Shown here piece after piece: positions 47,401-56,970 of a DNA stretch of 64,000 bases. The stretch's first letter is position 1. Each line of letters opens with the position of its first letter. The stretch is taken from assembly GCF_000003815.2 (NCBI RefSeq), contig NC_049991.1, forward strand, positions 14,926,154 to 14,990,153. Reading direction: 5' to 3'. A program made the translations under genes and the position numbers. Source of the stretch: Branchiostoma floridae (lineage: Eukaryota; Chordata; Leptocardii; Amphioxiformes; Branchiostomatidae). The notes below the pieces were generated by a model. The model searched no databases. It saw only the letters and a list, made by a program, of their open reading frames with translations, and was not told where the DNA came from.

Positions 47401-49371
47401 TTCCTGTCATTGAGGTGTTACAGAACTAGGAGTGGGTACCAGTGCAGAAAATTCAGGTAGAGGTACGGTCCAGGTCCAGAGGATCAGACTTCCATTGATT
47501 AAGATGCAGCGCAAGCAGTTTTGATAGTAAGACTGGCACTTAGTTGCTGTTGCCCCAGAATTTCTGATTTAAAAGGCTACACATTAACCAGTATAATTCT
47601 CGTTATTGAGATGTTAAGGTTCATATTCTTAACAGGTGTTAATCCAAGGTTTGAGAAAGGGTGAGGTGTCTATCACAGGCCTTGGCTGGCAAACCATGAT
47701 TAATGGTTGGCACGTTGCAAAGGAAAATTTTGGTTTCATTGTAAATTTGTTAACTTTCATTGTTGAATCTGACATTTTAAACTCAAAAAATATATTTTCA
47801 TGTCATCAAATCAACATTCTGTCTATCACAAGACTGAAGCAAATTTCCATCCTGGGTTGGAGGGAATGTCCTAGAGAAAACCCTGGCCCTGTACATGTAT
47901 CTTTGTGTCCTTGACAGTCAGGATGTTCAAGTACATCAATATAATTTGCAGCCTCAAAGGTCCTTGTTAACATCTCCAGACACATCCTTAATTCAACTCT
48001 TCCTCCGCATGATTTACGACACAGTTAACACAGGGCTGTACCCTAGTCATACTTCATAGCTCTGCCTGTCTCTTACTCTGCAATGATGAATGAACTTGAA
48101 CACACAATTGGCCAGAAGCCATCTCATGAGCAATGGGAGTAGAATACAAATTCACCTGTGGCCCATTTAGTTGAACGTGAAGGATATACTTGTTCATGGA
48201 GAATGGCTGGTTCCCCCTTGATCTTTAAAGGAAATCACTGGAGGAGTTTTATCTGTTAGATTGTTTAACTGTTAGTGCCATAAGATCATGTAGCTTGTAT
48301 TGAAGACTTTGTTGTGTAAGAATTATGTTAAATTTATTAACAATACACATGTTGCCATGAATTACTATGATGTGATACACATGGCATTAATAATAGGTAC
48401 TTTTCTTGTACTTTTCTACTTGCTTCAGAGACTGACATAAGAAAATTTTGAACAAATCAGTGACCTAAAAAAAAAGAACTGCAATGTTTACTATCCTCCT
48501 TTTATTACAAGGATGCTAATCTCCAAGCATATCCTAAGGTGCCATAAGATAGTATCAATGCTGGCCAAGGAGTATAGCCGGCCAAAGGGAGTCAAATGGC
48601 CACCTACGGTGGGTTTGATACTATATTACGCCACCGTGGATCTGCTTGGAGATTACAAGGATGCATCATAACAAATCATTGACTTGCCCTCAGATAGGAC
48701 GTTAAATGGAGGTCCCACACCTCAAGTACATTAAAGAAGACACCACACAAGACTAGGGGTCCTTCCCAGAGTGAGTGGATCAAACCTCACAGCCTGGTTT
48801 CTGGGTTGACATCTTGAAATGGTGATGTCACCTTTTACTTTTAGGATTTATGTCAATCCTTCAACAAATAAGATACAACTTCAACAAGTAAAATTAACTA
48901 CTGTAAATACAGAAACTTTTGTGGTGGTTTGATGTTTGCGGTTTTCACGGTGACAGCTTCACCACGAGCTTAAAACCACCGCAAACATTTTTCCATGGCG
49001 GTAAGAGACTACAGTGCATGGTGCTACCGCGAACTTAAAACCACCGTGAAAAGTCCTTTTTCCTGCTACTGCAAAATTAAATCCCCGCGAACTTGTATTT
49101 ATAGTATTTATATGTAAATAAAAAATGCTGGTTTTAATTTTACCTCCTTTTGGTCCTACAATCCTCCCATCTCCCTTTCTCTCCAGACCAGAACCACCGG
49201 CACCGTGAGGAGAGGCGCGACCTTGAGACGGAGGTGACATCCCTGAGGGAGCAGGTCCGGATGAAGGATGCTGAGATCAGCAGGATCAGGGATGAGGAGG
49301 CGCAGAGAGCCAGGATGCTGCAGTCGGCCATCAATAACTATGTGGGCGGAGCTACCGGGGGAAGGAGCTGA
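35447..49371 (+). CDS. LRRC45: Leucine-rich repeat-containing protein 45
   Basis: Eighteen coding exons give 672 aa (human 670): 35,447-35,586; 35,906-36,003; 36,153-36,214; 36,616-36,686; 37,647-37,825; 38,247-38,375; 38,783-38,895; 40,655-40,791; 41,151-41,286; 41,730-41,807; 44,066-44,177; 44,574-44,644; 44,884-44,976; 45,433-45,525; 45,892-45,957; 46,444-46,551; 47,179-47,326; 49,187-49,371. Phases agree throughout. Residues 1-245 carry ribonuclease-inhibitor-type LRRs ([53 protein letters not shown]). The rest is a long coiled coil with [29 protein letters not shown] and the near-invariant [14 protein letters not shown] end. In human cells it is a fibre-like component of the centrosome linker and acts in ciliogenesis. 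The [15 protein letters not shown] start matches the family. AATAAA signals lie at 50,400 and 50,416. Confidence 0.97.
37502..37579. repeat. Long hairpin in LRRC45 intron 4
   Basis: TTCATGTTCTGAAAGTG and CACTTTCAGAACATGAA are perfectly inverted over 17 bp around a 10-base loop. The pairing extends outward with few mismatches (TGTTGAATATCATAAT / ATGATACTCAACA) to an arm of over 30 bp. This size suits either a short MITE or a microRNA precursor, and the sequence alone cannot decide. Confidence 0.55.
39128..39340. mobile_element. Diverged TACTGTAAATGCA-family MITE, LRRC45 intron 7
   Basis: It opens TACTGTAAATGCC and closes GCATTTACAGTGTA, 213 bp, with decayed versions of the family's internal GTGGTTTTCAGTTTG blocks. 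Confidence 0.6.
39418..39535. mobile_element. 118-bp MITE, GGATCCGTCCC ends
   Basis: GGATCCGTCCCTG at the left is mirrored by CTGGGGACGGATCC at the right, within LRRC45 intron 7. The interior is noncoding. Confidence 0.55.
41966..42381. mobile_element. hAT-like MITE with exact 8-bp target duplication
   Basis: TAGTGGTGCGTACCG and CGGTACGCACCACTA are perfect inverted ends of a 416-bp element. The 8-mer GTGGGAGG directly abuts both sides (41,958-41,965 and 42,382-42,389), the length hAT transposases leave. Subterminal CCGGTTCAGGTCCGGAC repeats add to the structure. It lies in LRRC45 intron 10, with no transposase. Confidence 0.88.
42559..43796. mobile_element. 1.24-kb TIR element with 9-bp duplication and internal tRNA-like module
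   Basis: Inverted ends of over 30 bp start TAGACTCCCTTGCAGTCTTC and close with the inverse ...GGGAGTCTA. GGCATGAAG flanks both sides (42,550-42,558 and 43,797-43,805), a 9-bp duplication typical of Mutator-like elements. Near the left end lies a GGGAGTTTGC / GCAAACTCCC inverted pair. A poly-C run (about 42,703) and a tRNA-like segment (43,062-43,133) are inside. No transposase frame was found. It lies in LRRC45 intron 10, about 180 bp from the hAT-like copy. Confidence 0.85.
43062..43133 (+). ncRNA. tRNA-like module inside the 42,559-43,796 element
   Basis: TGGCGTAGTTGACTGG resembles a tRNA D-arm with A box, and GAGTTCGAACC resembles the T-arm with B box, at tRNA-like spacing. A T-run follows at once, as after a pol III gene. 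Acceptor pairing is partial, so a degenerate tRNA or tRNA-derived SINE head is the safest reading. Confidence 0.5.
44222..44350. mobile_element. Fragment of the TACTGTAAATGCA MITE family
   Basis: GGGGATTAGATTTCGCATTA, GGAAAATGGAGTGTTTGCGG and TGGTTTTGAGTTC follow the interior order of the 46,575 copy. The terminal repeats are decayed. It lies in LRRC45 intron 11. Confidence 0.5.
44684..44735. mobile_element. Fragment resembling the SINE tail at 52.3 kb
   Basis: TCTTCAGCAAATTGAAGTTGTTAG is close to the TCTTCAGCAAGTTGAAGTTGGTAG segment of the SINE at 52,150-52,322. No tRNA-like head remains. Confidence 0.4.
46042..46083 (+). pseudogene. Coiled-coil-like pseudo-exon in LRRC45 intron 15
   Basis: This stretch reads [14 protein letters not shown], similar in composition to neighbouring coiled-coil exons. 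It lacks a phase-0 acceptor compatible with exon 15 and a donor that keeps phase into exon 16. The spacing to human LRRC45 is exact without it, so it is probably a dead exon or chance. Confidence 0.3.
46575..46803. mobile_element. TACTGTAAATGCA-family MITE, LRRC45 intron 16
   Basis: It starts TACTGTAAATGCATTTAAC and carries inverted GCGGTGGTTTTAAGTTTGCG / CCGCGAACTTGAAAC blocks centred on a TGAAGTGTTCACCGC turn. The right terminus is worn. Confidence 0.75.
47428..47490. mobile_element. Truncated hAT-like MITE related to 11,524
   Basis: TAGGAGTGGGTACCAGTGCA and GAAAATTCAGGTAGAGG match the left end of the 11,524-11,973 element. The right end is missing. It lies in LRRC45 intron 17. Confidence 0.6.
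48517..48655. mobile_element. 139-bp MITE, TAATCTCCAAGC ends, exact 9-bp duplication
   Basis: TAATCTCCAAGC and GCTTGGAGATTA are inverted ends. CAAGGATGC abuts both sides (48,508-48,516 and 48,656-48,664). The arms pair over most of their length, including GATAGTATCAA / TTTGATACTAT. A 9-bp duplication suggests a Mutator-like source. It lies in LRRC45 intron 17. Confidence 0.9.
48899..49107. mobile_element. TACTGTAAATGCA-family MITE, LRRC45 intron 17
   Basis: TACTGTAAATACAG starts and TTTATAGTA ends a GC-rich body of repeated GCGGT/ACCGC hairpin blocks (ACCACCGCAAACATTTTTCC and similar). It lies 80 bp from the acceptor of the last LRRC45 exon. Confidence 0.8.
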
Positions 49372-49393
49372 TACAAACCATGGAATCTCAGTG

Positions 49394-49803
49394 AGGCCAC
49401 ACCAACTTAATTTCTCGGTTCTCAAATTCTTTGTAAAAATAATGCTGGGTTGGAATATCATCATAACTGAATGAATGATTGGTTTATTTGCAACAAATAA
49501 GCATACACATACATACCGTTACAACCTTACATTGCTAAATTAGGGTATGAGACGTAAACATTTTTTAAAAATTCATTCAACAATGTTTAACTAAAAGGTA
49601 AGGTGGTATTTCTGAATCTGGATGTTCTACATCTGAACTGTATAATTATGAAAATATAGTCTGAGCGGAAAGTCTGTACCTTAGTCGATACAGTTTCAGA
49701 AACTGACGTGAACAGATTGAAAAGCATGTTTTACTCCCAGCCTCCTGTTCTTATGATTTTACAAAACATTTCTTAGAAACAACAAGTTAAATTGGTGTGG
49801 CCT
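49394..49803. mobile_element. 410-bp MITE in the LRRC45 3' untranslated region
   Basis: AGGCCACACCAACTTAATTT and AAGTTAAATTGGTGTGGCCT are inverted ends, matching those of the copy at 60,947-61,309. It starts 23 bp after the LRRC45 stop, before the AATAAA signals at 50,400 and 50,416, so it should be transcribed in the mRNA. Confidence 0.8.
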
Positions 49804-50361
49804 TAAATTGTAAGACGTACAGAGCATTGCCATTATCTTAAAATGATCTTTTTCAGCAGGTAACAATATGTTAAAAACATACCTGACAGATAAGAATGAA
49901 ATAGAATCAGCAATGTAGAGCAGTGATCTTACAGGATATTTTTTGCAGCCAAAAATGTCTTCTTACAAGAAGTGAATGCTGGGAATGAAGAGTACTAATA
50001 TCATCCTTTTACCAACAATATTTTTCTACAGTCTGAAACTTTTTTTACATCCTGAACATGGTTCTACTGTATGTGTGTCACTGTCAATTATACTAAATTT
50101 TTATGTACTGTGTGTGCCATTGAGTCTTTCACACAATCACAGGTTACTTCACTTGAAAATTGCACTGTATTGCCATTCTGTACTAGCATTATTTTAGATC
50201 ATGTAAAACTGTCTTCCAGTTAGTCCTTCGAAGTTCAAGGATAGCTGAAAAATCTAGAGGAATGAATTCTACTGTCCTCATATAAATGTTGTGTTTGAAA
50301 CTCACATTTTACCTTAAGCAATTTTTTCCGTTTTAAACTCACATTGTACCTTTTCTGTAGC

Positions 50362-50421
50362 TTTATTCACAGAGACCCTGTACATACATTAGTTGTTCTA
50401 ATAAATGTATTGAGCAATAAA
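50362..50421. terminator. Facing polyadenylation signals of LRRC45 and SGSH
   Basis: AATAAA on the plus strand at 50,400-50,405 and 50,416-50,421 can serve LRRC45. AATAAA on the minus strand at 50,362-50,367 can serve SGSH, 367 bp after its stop. If both are used, the two mRNAs overlap by a few tens of bases at their 3' ends. Confidence 0.5.
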
Positions 50422-50733
50422 ACAGAAATGTCATATATTAAAGTGCTTTATACAATGTGTACTTGAAGGGTTTGGAATGATTTTTTTGAAAAAGTAAAAA
50501 AGACCGTGAAAAAAAGAGGATGCTGCCTTCATTATGAAATCTAAATATGGCTATGCTCGCATGGATGTCATTCATATAATTGAATGCATTACCCAAGCAC
50601 AAAATGAAAGCTGGAGACCCTGTTTAGAATATGTATTAACGTTACATTCACCTGCATAATTTGCATAAAACTGATAACTCATCTAATCAATACTTTGCTG
50701 TGTAACGACTGTGCGACTATGGTAAGAACTCTC

Positions 50734-53700
50734 TCATGTTCCATTGTCCATACTCATACAGACGGGGTTGTCCTTATATGGGCCTTCGTCCTCCAAAACT
50801 CCCCAAGGAGCACAAATCCAGGGGTCATAGGTCACTTTCTGCCAGGCTTGCAGCTGGCTGCGCAGCTCCTGCAACACGTCACGGTAGTCACTGTTATCCG
50901 CTAGGTTAACGGTCTCCTGTGGATCGCTCTTTAGGTCATACAGCTCCCATTGAGGGCGGTAGTAGTAGTTTTTCAGCGTTTTGAACCAGTGCAAGGGTTG
51001 CCCCTTCCTAGTCCTGTTCAAAAGGTCCTGAAAGCTTGGGGAGAGGTAGAAGTCTTGATCGATGGGGAAGGGCATGGCAAAGTTGAGGTTCTGGATGAGG
51101 TGATAGTCTCCTGTTCTTATAATCCTCATGGGGTAGAACATGGTGACCTCGTGAAGGTCATGGCTTGCGTAGACCGTGTTCCACGACTGTTCTTCCTTCA
51201 GTGCTGGCAGGAGAGACTTCCCCGTCAGCTTCACTAACTTGTTCTTACCAAATATCTCGTACTCTGGATACTCCAGCCCAAACCAGTCCAGTACTGTTGG
51301 CACGACATCCAGCAGGCTGGCAAAACTGTCGGTGGTTTGACCCCAGCGCGAGGTGTGGAGGGGGGAGGACAGGAGAAGGGGTTCCGCCATGCCAGAGTTG
51401 TAGAGGTTGGTGCGACCGTTGGGGAAGGGGATGCCGTTGTCGGAGCTGTACAGGATCAGCGTGTCCTTGTCGTGGCCGGCAGCTTGTAGTTCCTGTAGGA
51501 TCAGGCCAATACCTACAAGGACACAAGAAAAGTTGATGCATGTTTCAAACTGTTACTAAGAACAGAAGGGAACCTGTAAATACACCAAAAAGCAGTTACT
51601 CAAGCAACTGGATATAATTTTGGAACTGCGGCGTATCTTATTACCTGCATGTCTAACCTTCATCGACGTAACCTGTAATAAATGTAAATGTCTTAACATC
51701 ATTAACCAAATCTACATAATAAGTGTGATCCAAAGAGCACACACAGAGAAGTAGCCAACTGAAGGGCCTGTGCAAAAAATTTAAAATGCTATAGAGATCT
51801 CTACAGCCACCAAATACATCAGCATTGATGCCTGCAGACAATTGTCAGAAAGAGCACTTGAAAATGTTTCAATGGTATAACATGGAATGGCTGTCAAGAC
51901 AGAAGAAAGAAAGCATCAAAAGAGAATGATGGTGCACTATGCAAGAGTACCTGATGCGTGCAGATAATGGATTGAAAGCTTACACAAAAAATCTATCAAA
52001 AAATGGAAGGGATCTTCCGAGATCAAGAAAAATGGAAAAGACGATGCTCTCAGCTGACAGGCCCTAAAGCCTACCTGGCGAAGATGTAAGATGGTATAAT
52101 ATTTGGAGTGGCTATGAAGACAGAATGTAGAAAAGGAGAACAGCAGCCAGACCGTGTGGCGCAATCGGCAGCACGTTTGACTCAGATCCAGAAGGTCCCG
52201 AGTTTGAACCCTGCGTGTCACTGATCCTGTGCCCTTGGGAAAGTCACTTTACACGACTTTCTTCACTTCACTCAAGTGAAAAATGAGTATATAGGCTACA
52301 AAGGTCTTCAGCAAGTTGAAGTTGGTAGCCTCAAAACTAGTCTGGTTACCAAACCCCAGCCCGATCTCAAGTATCTATATCCCAGCACGAAATATATTTT
52401 TGAGGTTGGGGTATGGTATCCGGGCTGCCTCAAAATGAAAGAAGAAGAAGAACAGCCCACCTTGATCCAACCTGCTGATGGTTGTGTACTGAGCTGCCAG
52501 GTCACTCCTTGCCGCTGGCGTGTCCTGTACGAACGGAGGCACCACCACTTCCTCTGGGGAGTAGTGCACAGGAGTCCAGTCAGGAATCAGCCCCATGCCC
52601 GGCTCCCCGTTACCAAACTTCTCACAGAAGTTCCCGAACTGCGGGTTGGTGTGGCCACAGCGATGAGGGTCATGGAATCCGATGTACAGGAAGAAGGGCC
52701 TAGAATGATAAATGTATTACCAGGATTTAATAAATGTTCTGCTTTATTAAGGAATAATCAACAAATTATGACATGAAAAAAGGGATACATGAGTATCTAA
52801 AATACGTCTGGTTTGCCAGAGCTCGTTACTCCATAACTACTAAACTTCACTTGACAGATCACTCAATGAACTAACTATAGGCACCAATTTTTAAAAAATT
52901 GAACGTGTTGTGTATTTTGTTCTTTTTTAAATCACACGAATCTAATCCTTGTCAACCCACGGTCAGTCAGCAATTGCCATCTACTGGAAAGAGAGCCTAG
53001 GACAGTCTGTTTATTCAGACCTCCATTAGTGTATAATAATGTTGTGACACTTCTTCCTGGAGACCATTCAAGTACAAATAATGAAATTTAAAACTTATAC
53101 AACAATGAAGAAAATTGAATGTAATATATGAAATCAACATAGAGGAAAAATATATAAGTACAATATAATGAAATGTGGTAAATAAAATTGTGAACTGAGG
53201 TCGGTAAGAATCCCCACCTGTCATCCTTCTGCTGCAGGAACTTCCTGACCAGGAGTTTGATGAGGGTGATGTTCCTGCCCACCTGCATGATGTGGTTGTT
53301 CTCCTCAGTGTGAGCAAACTCAAAAGGGTACACGGACTCGGGACCAACATGCTTCTTACCTACAATCCCTGGGGAAGAAATTAATGAATAACATATACTA
53401 GTAGTTACAATGTATCTTCAAGATAGGTACAGCTCAGTCAAGTACTAACTTGTGTCTACATGATATGTTCTGGCTTTCTTCCACTGATTTATTGTAAAAC
53501 AAACGTGTTTGTTAGTATGGTACCTCTTTTAAAAGACATACCCATAATTTAGGCATAAATGGATGTGACAGTTACAAATTGTCATTTATGAAATACAAAA
53601 TGTAGCTACTTAGAATTAGTTAGATAAGGTCTTGTACTGTAGCTGTAATTTGTAGCTGAAATCTAATTTTTGGCAAATATGGCTCTGAAGATTATTTCTA

Positions 53701-55490
53701 TGATACCTGTTCTTATTCCAGATTGATTGAGCAGGAGAGGTAAGCTTCTGACAGTGTCAAAAGAGTTGAAGTGATGGTAGCCCTGGTGCAACCCATACAT
53801 GCCATTCTGGTGCTGGGGAAGACCTGGAAACGAAATACAAACAACAAAAATATTGGCATGTCTAACAAATATTTTCATTTGTTTGACTGAATATAGTCCA
53901 TGATTGTCTCCATCAGACTGTCTAACATGGGCCCTTTTAAAAATGGTCACCTCGGTTGAAATTATGGGGTAGGCAAGCAGAAGAGACAAGCATTTTTGCA
54001 ATGGGTTCATAGACACTGCCTGACCACCACTGAGGATCTGCTTGGAGATTAGGGAGCAGCATGCAGCCTCATAAAATCCAGCCATGAATTCAACACCCAC
54101 CCTATTTTGCTATAAATGTCAACATTTTTGTAGTAGTAGTACAGTGAAACCTGTCCAAAAAACAACCTGCCGCAGGCAACCACCTGCTGTCAGAGTACAC
54201 ATTGAAACAGTCCTGTCCATTTTTACATAGTTAAGACCCCCTTCCAAGCAACCACCTGTCTTCCCCAACCAGCAACTACTTTTTTAAAGTCCCAAAAAAG
54301 CATTCAACCTCCAATAACGTTTGTCTGGTCCAATGGCAAGCTTACATACTGCCACTTTGAAAAGTGTGTTTGAGAGATCTTTATAAATCAAGTGCAGTAT
54401 CCCCAGGTATGCACAGTTTAGATCATACAGGAGTGCATTATACTGCATGCCACCGAGGATCTGCTTGAAGACTAGTTGCTGCCCTGACCTGTGAGGATGG
54501 CGGAGCGGCTGGGTGAACAGCTGCTGACAGAGGTGAAGGCTTGTGTGAAGGTCAGGCTGCGGCTGGCCAGGCTGTTCAGGTGAGGGGTCTTACACACCGT
54601 GTTGTTGTACACCTGCATCTCAAAACCTGCATCGTCACCTGTTGTAAAACATAAAGACATCAAGATATGGACTCATGAATGGGGTCTAAACTCCTTTGCA
54701 AAATTCACTACGCTTGTGCGTATGTCAAAGGTAAAGGCCCGTCAGACGTAAACTGTCTCGTCTCCACCATTGTCTTGATATGGGTAACAATGTCTGGAAC
54801 TTAATGGTGCCTGCAAAATGGCACAACGTTTAGTAGTAATATGTTCATGGGGCCTTATGTTCACTGGCAATATTACCCAAGAACTCCTGTCTTCTGCACA
54901 TGCATAGTGAACTCTGCCAAAGAGCTTATTATTACTCAGTATGATACTTTAATTCCACCATTTCTCCCCGTGGCTAATGGCAACACCATAGCTTCTTCTT
55001 CTTCAATGACCAAAAACATTCCCTACATTATAAAAATAAAGTTTCCGGTTGCTGACTTCCTGTCTATAATATTTCTTGGCAGGGCACTTTGCTTTGCTCA
55101 TAAATTGTTACAACTTGAACAACACAATTTTATTCATATGCCCCTGACAAAGAAGAAAGCTACCTGTCAACATACACCACATGAAAACATAACTTTCTCC
55201 CACGACGAGTTTCATATACTAGTAACCCTTCATAGCTGCTTGCTCTATGTTTACATGGTATATCATTTGTTATACATCATGGATCATCTTGAGTTAGTAC
55301 GCCCCTCCCACCTACGTTTTATAGGATTCTCCAACTGTTGTATCAAGAACCTTTCTTCTCTGTTGCTTAAGACATGAACTTAACCTTCACCTATAATGAC
55401 GAGGACGTTTCTGTTCCCTGAAGCGCTCCCAACACGGCTGGCAAAACAAAAACACGACAGGAAGACAAAAAATCTCGTGATGTTCGCCAT
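50734..55490 (-). CDS. SGSH: N-sulfoglucosamine sulfohydrolase (heparan N-sulfatase)
   Basis: Six exons, 55,391-55,490, 54,489-54,638, 53,707-53,823, 53,218-53,368, 52,461-52,699 and 50,734-51,512, give 511 aa (human 502). It is the lysosomal enzyme that removes N-linked sulfate from terminal glucosamine of heparan sulfate. A hydrophobic leader ([11 protein letters not shown]) precedes [15 protein letters not shown], whose Asp35/Asp36 are the expected calcium ligands. SSCSPSR places the formylglycine cysteine at residue 74. Other family blocks are [53 protein letters not shown] and [10 protein letters not shown], and the C-terminus keeps [13 protein letters not shown]. All catalytic-site blocks are present. 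Its last exon alone encodes half the protein. Confidence 0.97.
52150..52322 (+). mobile_element. tRNA-derived SINE in SGSH intron 5
   Basis: The head has a tRNA-like A box (TGGCGCAATCGGCAGCACG) and B box (GAGTTTGAACC). It is followed by a body with CCTTGGGAAAGTCACTTTAC and CTCAAGTGAAAAATGAGTA, reminiscent of the conserved cores of animal tRNA-SINEs, and a CTTCAGCAAGTTGAAG tail. It is antisense to SGSH. Confidence 0.7.
52333..52428. mobile_element. Hairpin MITE next to SGSH exon 5
   Basis: GGTTACCAAACCCCAGCC is mirrored by GGTTGGGGTATGGTATCC with a few mismatches. The inner CCCCAGCCCGAT block is shared with the 35,208 element. It lies about 30 bp beyond the exon 5 donor site. Confidence 0.5.
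54130..54330. repeat. Degenerate CAACCACCTG-type repeat in SGSH intron 2
   Basis: CAACCACCTG recurs at uneven spacing with AAACCTGTCC and AAACAGTCCTGTCC. Two pieces of the TAATCTCCAAGC MITE family (GGATCTGCTTGGAGATTA near 54,034 and GGATCTGCTTGAAGAC near 54,454) bracket it. Confidence 0.4.
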
Positions 55491-55494
55491 CTTT
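55475..55494 (-). promoter_or_regulatory. YY1-like motif overlapping the SGSH start codon
   Basis: On the minus strand CAAAGATGGCGAAC contains the SGSH ATG inside an AAGATGGCG YY1-type core. This arrangement is common in housekeeping genes with very short 5' untranslated regions. Confidence 0.35.
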
Positions 55495-56822
55495 GTTTTG
55501 ACCTTTCACCTCAATATTGCGGATTGGGGACGTTTCAGAAAACATTGCATGGTGGTGGATAGTAACGTCACGCCATTGCGTAAGTCTCAAGGATTATATA
55601 AGGGGATGAAATAATAATTTGCGCAAGAAAAATAAAATAAAAATTAAATTGTACACGCTAAAAATGACGTGAAATGCATGGTGGAATTTGCCCCGATAAT
55701 AAATCCCGTTTGTGACACTTTCTGGTTGATCCCTTAAATCAATGGATAGAATTTATAGAAAGGAGCTTGTTGTGGAAGAAAGATAATCTGACGATGAATG
55801 TGCGTTTCAAAAGTACAGTGTAAAAACTTACATTGCTGCCACAAATGAATTCAATTATTGTTTGTCTACTTTTGACCAATGATACAACCCCCCTTGTTTT
55901 ACACATTTCCACAACTTATTTAACGTTATTCATTCATTCATCTCAAAACAGGTGGGTGGCCCCTAACCGTTACGACTTCTGAAAGTTTTCCAAGGGGGGC
56001 CACCATACATGTAAAATACACTCTGTAAGTTCTTAAGGTGGCACAATGGCACGTTTCTTAAGAAAATCACTCTTGGGTAACAAATACTAACTATAGTATT
56101 GAACAAAGTTTTATTGTTGAACTCTTCAGTGAGCGAACAAACTTTAATTTGGCTCCACATGTCAATGTCAACTACAAGAGACGCTCGTGTGAATCGCCCA
56201 CCATTTCCGTCCAGACGAATATTAGGTTCTTTTTCTCAAGCCAATATTAAAGATTATTTGAGGAGCCAACTGCAAGGGGCTTGCTGCCTACAATGTCTCG
56301 CGCGTTCAATGACGTTAGTTCATTGATCGGTAAATCAGCAGAATATCAACAGTTGTTAACGTTATGTGAAACGAAAGAAAGAAAGAAACAGAAAGAGAGG
56401 AAGAAGGAAGGAATGAAAGAAAGAGAAATAAAGAAACAAACAAAGAAGGAAAAGTGCAGATTTGTTTTTTTTTTAAATTCTAAAATGAGTTCACATTTGC
56501 TACAATTCGATGCTTTTACTAGTACTTTTACCAACTTCGGCTGCTCTAAAAGCAGAAACAATCAAATATTTTCTTCATTCTTCAACCAATATTGTGGTTA
56601 ACGGCGTTATAGCCTGAACGTTATTTGCTCATTTTGTAGTCCTAAACATTTTGGAACATAGTCCTAAACATTTTGGAAGGAACGGACGAAAATTGATGCA
56701 GGTTGATATAACATTCATATAATCAAGGAGTTTATAGAAAGAACCGTCTCGATATCACCAAGTCCGTATTTCATGATGAAAAAAAAATCTGTCTCAATCC
56801 TCTCATGCCTCCGTATCACATT
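55491..56822. other. SGSH-GSPT1 intergenic region
   Basis: No gene is recognised in this 1.3-kb head-to-head interval. A purine-rich GAAA/GGAA tract runs from 56,370 to 56,455. The two genes are probably driven by separate promoters at the two ends. Confidence 0.45.
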
Positions 56823-56900
56823 GCGCAATCATGTCGTCCTTCCGCACGTGCGCACATGCGTGGTACGCGCCAGATGACGTCACGCCGGCACACGAGGTTG
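56823..56900 (+). promoter_or_regulatory. GC-rich GSPT1 promoter with E-box, NRF1-like and CRE motifs
   Basis: Within 150 bp of the start codon lie CACGTG (56,845-56,850), TGCGCACATGCG (56,849-56,860, NRF1-like) and a full CRE, TGACGTCA (56,875-56,882). CpG density rises sharply relative to flanking DNA. Assignment of the factors is inference from motif match. Confidence 0.5.
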
Positions 56901-56970
56901 TGTCGTGAGTTCTCCTGTAGCCTCTCAGAAGGCACCGTTTCTACTTAAATTCCGCGGTTTTACGCCCAAC

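Noticed and set aside
52276-52776. 166-codon plus-strand open frame
   Set aside because: Mostly the antisense shadow of SGSH exon 5 joined to SINE and MITE sequence.
54841-55377. 178-codon plus-strand open frame
   Set aside because: It lies in SGSH intron 1 on the opposite strand, has no recognised domain and AT-rich codons, and no splice or promoter support.
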